From assembly GCF_018613805.1 (NCBI RefSeq), contig NZ_JAGGPL010000003.1, positions 992,001-1,056,000 on the forward strand: 64,000 nt of DNA, written 5' to 3'. The stretch is from Arthrobacter sp. ISL-48 (GTDB lineage: Bacteria; Actinomycetota; Actinomycetes; Actinomycetales; Micrococcaceae). A model generated the notes under the pieces. That model searched no databases. It saw nothing but the letters and a program-made list of their open reading frames with translations, and was not told the origin of the DNA. The stretch's first letter is position 1, and the number at the start of each line of letters is the position of its first letter. The position numbers were made by a program, and so were the translations under genes. Below, piece after piece: positions 61,553 through 64,000 of the stretch.

Positions 61553-62530
61553 ATGTATCAGCAGAAACCGGAATCCCCGGAACCACCTCGCAGGAACTTT
61601 GAAACCGATGTCCCCAGGGCCGGACTGACCCCCGGCCGCCGGCCAGTCAGCAACAAACTCTGGGCCGGCATGGTTGGCGCTGCAGTTGTGGCTGCTGTCG
61701 GCATTGGTGCCTTGACAGGCCCCGTCCGCACACCGGCAGCAGAAGCCGCGACGGTGGCTGCTCCGGTGGTGCGCGAAGTCAGGCCTTTAGTCGCTTTGCC
61801 CCTCGTCGAACCTGATGTGGGCACGAGTGCCCCGGGCACGGTCATTGAAGAAGAGGCGCCTGCGGAGGTAGCCGCGGCCCCGGTCGCCGCGCCGGCCGAG
61901 GCACCTCCGGCCCCGGCACCGCCCCCACCGGCTCCCGAACCTGCACCCGCGCCGCCTGCCGGTGACGCCAACCTGTACACGGTGGTCGCCGGGGATTCGA
62001 TGGGATCGATCGCGGCGCGCTTCGGCGTGGACCTCAATGCCATGCTGGCAGCCAACGGCCTGTCGGGGTCCAGCATCATCGTCCCCGGACAGACCCTGAA
62101 GCTGACCGGTCCCGCCGTCGCCATGCCTGCTCCCGCGCCGGCCCCTGCACCTGCACCGGCGGCCCCGGCGCCGGCTCCTGCCCTGGTTCAGGCGGCTCCG
62201 GCTGTCCGGACCATCTATGTCGCGGGCTCTGGCGGCCAGTCCATGGTGGATGCCTGCATCGGCCCCATTCACTACACCCCGAATGACGGCTACTCGCTGT
62301 TCATCACGGAACATGACTTCTGCGGCGGCTGGGCCCGCTTCTCCGGCATCGGGGTAGGTGAGACGGTCAGCATCCCAGGTTACGGAACGTTCACCGCCAC
62401 GGCCCGGGGCCAGGTCCCGAATCCCGGAACCACCAACGACGTGATCTCAGTCTTCGGCGGCTTCCCCCGGGCTATCCTGCAGACCTGCATCCCGGGCACC
62501 AGCCAGATGCTGCTGATCGCGCTGAATTAA
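61553..62530 (+). CDS. exported LysM protein with C-terminal sortase-like region
   Basis: About 325 residues. A basic N-terminus is followed by one membrane anchor or signal helix (LWAGMVGAAVVAAVGIGALT), a Pro/Ala-rich linker (about 105-140), a LysM domain (LYTVVAGDSMGSIAARFGVD to SGSSIIVPGQTLKL), a second Pro/Ala linker, and a C-terminal domain of about 105 residues beginning VAGSGGQSMVDACIGPIHYT. The latter has HDFCGGWARF and an end TCIPGTSQMLLIALN; the arrangement of His and Cys resembles class D/E/F sortase-like or related hydrolase folds, though I cannot confirm catalysis. It binds peptidoglycan at the outer face. Start ATG 61553. Confidence 0.75.
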   Translation: MYQQKPESPEPPRRNFETDVPRAGLTPGRRPVSNKLWAGMVGAAVVAAVGIGALTGPVRTPAAEAATVAAPVVREVRPLVALPLVEPDVGTSAPGTVIEEEAPAEVAAAPVAAPAEAPPAPAPPPPAPEPAPAPPAGDANLYTVVAGDSMGSIAARFGVDLNAMLAANGLSGSSIIVPGQTLKLTGPAVAMPAPAPAPAPAPAAPAPAPALVQAAPAVRTIYVAGSGGQSMVDACIGPIHYTPNDGYSLFITEHDFCGGWARFSGIGVGETVSIPGYGTFTATARGQVPNPGTTNDVISVFGGFPRAILQTCIPGTSQMLLIALN

Positions 62531-62540
62531 TTTCCTAAGG

Positions 62541-62585
62541 CTTGTCCGCGGTTCAGAAGCTTCAAGGCAAAGAACCGCGGACAAG
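62541..62585 (+). terminator. terminator of the LysM protein gene
   Basis: Fourteen-base-pair stem, arms 62541-62554 and 62572-62585, eleven bases after the LysM gene stop, with a 17-base loop. No T-run follows. Confidence 0.6.
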
Positions 62586-62624
62586 GCCAGGCCTGCGCCG
62601 GTGCTGGCCTCCAGGGCACGAAAA

Positions 62625-62654
62625 AGCCTCCGGAACCATCAGGTTCCGGAGGCT
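62625..62654 (-). terminator. terminator after tRNA-Tyr
   Basis: Perfect 13-base-pair stem with a four-base loop; on the minus strand it is followed by five T (62621-62625) and on the plus strand by TTTTCTT, so it can act in both directions. It ends the tRNA-Tyr transcript. Confidence 0.85.
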
Positions 62655-62663
62655 TTTCTTGGG

Positions 62664-62745
62664 TGGCAGATGAGGGATTCGAACCCCCGTAGGCGTTGCC
62701 AGCTGATTTACAGTCAGCCCCCTTTGGCCGCTCGGGTAATCTGCC
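62664..62745 (-). tRNA. tRNA-Tyr (GTA)
   Basis: A class II tRNA of 82 bases with acceptor GGCAGAT/ATCTGCC, anticodon loop CTGTAAA (anticodon GTA), a long variable arm after the anticodon stem CTGA/TCAG, and T loop TTCGAAT. The encoded 3' end is ACC and not CCA. Confidence 0.93.
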
Positions 62746-62917
62746 GAACTTCAAAAGAAGATCACCCCCGGCTGCAGTCTTCAGAACGTCCGTTTCCGGG
62801 CCGTTCCGCTTCCAGTAACCGCGGGCAAGACAACTTTACAGAACTTCCGCCGAAGAATCGAATCGAGGCTCCATGGCCCCAAAAAGCCCTGGAGTACGGG
62901 CAGGCAGGTGCTGGAAA

Positions 62918-63172
62918 TCAGGCCCCGCCGAGGATCCGGCCCGCCAGCCGCGCCTCGAATTTAACAGCCTGCTCTTCAGTGATCTGGTTCAGCTGTACCG
63001 CGCGCAGCAGGTCCTCGCTGACGCCGTCCATGCGGGCGGAGGCGTCGGCCACGGGGCTGAGGATGATGGACGCGGCCACCGCTGCAGCCGCGACCGACGT
63101 GGCCGCAGTTGCAACTGCCCCTGCAGCCACAGAGGTGGTTCGAGTGACGTAATGGACGGCTTTGCGGTGCAT
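62918..63172 (-). CDS. small secreted or membrane-anchored protein
   Basis: An 84-residue protein beginning MHRKAVHYVTRTTSVAAGAV. The first 45 residues are a basic start plus a hydrophobic, Ala/Val-rich segment that could be a signal peptide or anchor, then a helical tail MDGVSEDLLRAVQLNQITEE and QAVKFEARLAGRILGGA. No family recognised. A good ribosome site AAGGGAAAGC lies upstream of the ATG. Confidence 0.6.
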   Translation of the reverse strand: MHRKAVHYVTRTTSVAAGAVATAATSVAAAAVAASIILSPVADASARMDGVSEDLLRAVQLNQITEEQAVKFEARLAGRILGGA

Positions 63173-63388
63173 CTGCTTTCCCTTCAGGCATCTTCCAACT
63201 CCTCCAACTCTCCGCGTCCGAGCTTCGTTCCCGCCATACGTCCGCTATGAACGAACTGTGAACGCGGAAACAACTTCACAACGGAGGCATCCGTACTAGG
63301 CTGGAATGCAGGTATCCACGCCCCCTTGGAGGCCTGCGCAACTCAAGAGGCGCAGCCCGAGCGGGCACCCACCAGCACAAGGAGAGTC

Positions 63389-63880
63389 ATGGCAGGCGAG
63401 TCAACGTTCGACGTCGTAAGCAAAGTGGACAAACAGGAAGTTGCGAATGCACTGAACCAGGCGCAGAAGGAACTGGTCCAGCGCTACGACTTCAAGGGCG
63501 TCGGCGCCGAGGTCGATTTCAGCGGCGAGAAGATCCTTATGAAGGCCAACTCGGAGGAACGGGTCCTCGCCGTGCTGGACGTCCTCCAGTCCAAGCTGAT
63601 CCGCCGCGGCATCTCCCTCAAGTCCCTGGACACCGGAGAGCCCTACGCCTCCGGCAAGGAGTTCCGGCTGGAGGCTTCCATCAAGGAGGGCATCGAGCAG
63701 GACCTGGCCAAGAAGATCAACAAGAAGATCCGGGATGAGGGCCCCAAAGGCGTCAAGTCCCAGATCCAGGGCGACGAGCTCCGAGTTTCATCCAAATCCC
63801 GCGACGACCTGCAGGCCGTCATGGCGCTGCTGAAGGACTTCGACGAGGCTGACCTGCAGTTCGTGAACTTCCGCAGCTAG
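63389..63880 (+). CDS. YajQ-family nucleotide-binding protein
   Basis: A 163-residue protein of the YajQ family (two ferredoxin-like halves). It starts MAGESTFDVVSKVDKQEVAN, preceded by AAGGAGAG; conserved runs are ALNQAQKELVQRYDFKGVGA and FSGEKILMKANSEERVLAVL. Some members bind cyclic di-GMP or nucleotides and act with regulators; function here is not known. It stands alone at the end of the window. Confidence 0.9.
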   Translation: MAGESTFDVVSKVDKQEVANALNQAQKELVQRYDFKGVGAEVDFSGEKILMKANSEERVLAVLDVLQSKLIRRGISLKSLDTGEPYASGKEFRLEASIKEGIEQDLAKKINKKIRDEGPKGVKSQIQGDELRVSSKSRDDLQAVMALLKDFDEADLQFVNFRS

Positions 63881-64000
63881 CAGCCGTTATTGACGTCGTC
63901 CGGCTGACGAACGCCTACTTTTGTCCTGCCAAGACCCAGGAAGTAGAAGCCGCGCTCGACTATTTCGGCCAATAAGTGGTTCCGCGAAGGTCTTCAAGGC

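Noticed and set aside
1..64000. CRISPR arrays, insertion sequences, prophage genes, rRNA operons
   Set aside because: No regular repeat-spacer pattern, no transposase or integrase motif and no rRNA sequence were seen on either strand.

Overview
The window looks like chromosome of a high-GC actinobacterium of the family Micrococcaceae, most likely Arthrobacter or Pseudarthrobacter. The evidence is high G+C at third codon positions, frequent GTG and TTG starts, mycothiol synthase (mshD), an orphan GlnR-type response regulator beside mshD, the ppk-mutT1 pair known from mycobacteria, and thyA-dfrA. There are no rRNA genes, no CRISPR array and no intact transposase or integrase. Three complete tRNA genes (Met-CAT, Thr-GGT, Tyr-GTA) and one tRNA 3' half are present. 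The genus assignment is inference.

Layout. 1-4.4 kb: a partial flavodoxin-like gene, a nitrobindin-like protein, glnR and mshD. 4.4-5.8 kb: a two-gene islet that appears less GC-rich by eye, with a Tdi1-type immunity-like gene and an unknown gene, set between mshD and ppk. 6-9.3 kb: ppk and a Nudix/histidine-phosphatase fusion. 9.3-13 kb: a membrane protein with a YtrA-like GntR regulator and its probable operator, then thyA, dfrA and a small membrane protein. 13.3-15.4 kb: a WXG100-type secreted protein with two partner genes, followed by a short relic of a second dihydrofolate reductase gene, then asd of the E. coli type. 16.8-24 kb: an AlkZ-like protein, murB with two MaoC hydratases, a DUF2797 protein, a CitE-like lyase and an orphan ABC substrate-binding lipoprotein. 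24-34.8 kb: an alpha-glucan/oligosaccharide locus (alpha-glucosidase, ABC importer, pullulanase, ROK regulator) with truncated relics of a second permease and a second ROK gene at its two edges. 34.8-41.5 kb: an NAD(P)-binding protein, a RibD-type reductase, a second-type YidC, two tRNAs, a LysM protein, a DEAD-box helicase and a MOSC protein. 41.7-46.3 kb: a four-gene operon of a YgiB-like protein, a glutathionylspermidine-synthase-like ligase, an APC permease and a glutaryl-CoA-dehydrogenase-like enzyme. 46.3-54.5 kb: an SDR, two GT87 glycosyltransferases, an HxlR/MFS pair, metB and cbs. 54.6-64 kb: a VOC protein, an AlkA-like glycosylase, an acyl-CoA ligase, thioredoxin, an ABC-2 exporter, a thioesterase, a LysM wall protein, tRNA-Tyr and a YajQ protein.

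How genes work together. The 24-34.8 kb locus fits outside cleavage of branched glucans by the exported pullulanase, uptake by the ABC importer and cleavage inside by alpha-glucosidase. The ROK regulator probably acts on two matching palindromes, one between the -35 and -10 of the importer promoter and one between pullulanase and the ROK gene. cbs and metB form a transsulfuration pair with a GT87 gene coupled to metB. Most of the window is housekeeping. The parts that look most recently shaped are the 3.2-5.8 kb segment, the WXG100 cassette, and the sugar locus, which looks like a cassette exchange into an older agl locus. The least understood functional unit is the YgiB/YgiC/permease/dehydrogenase operon.
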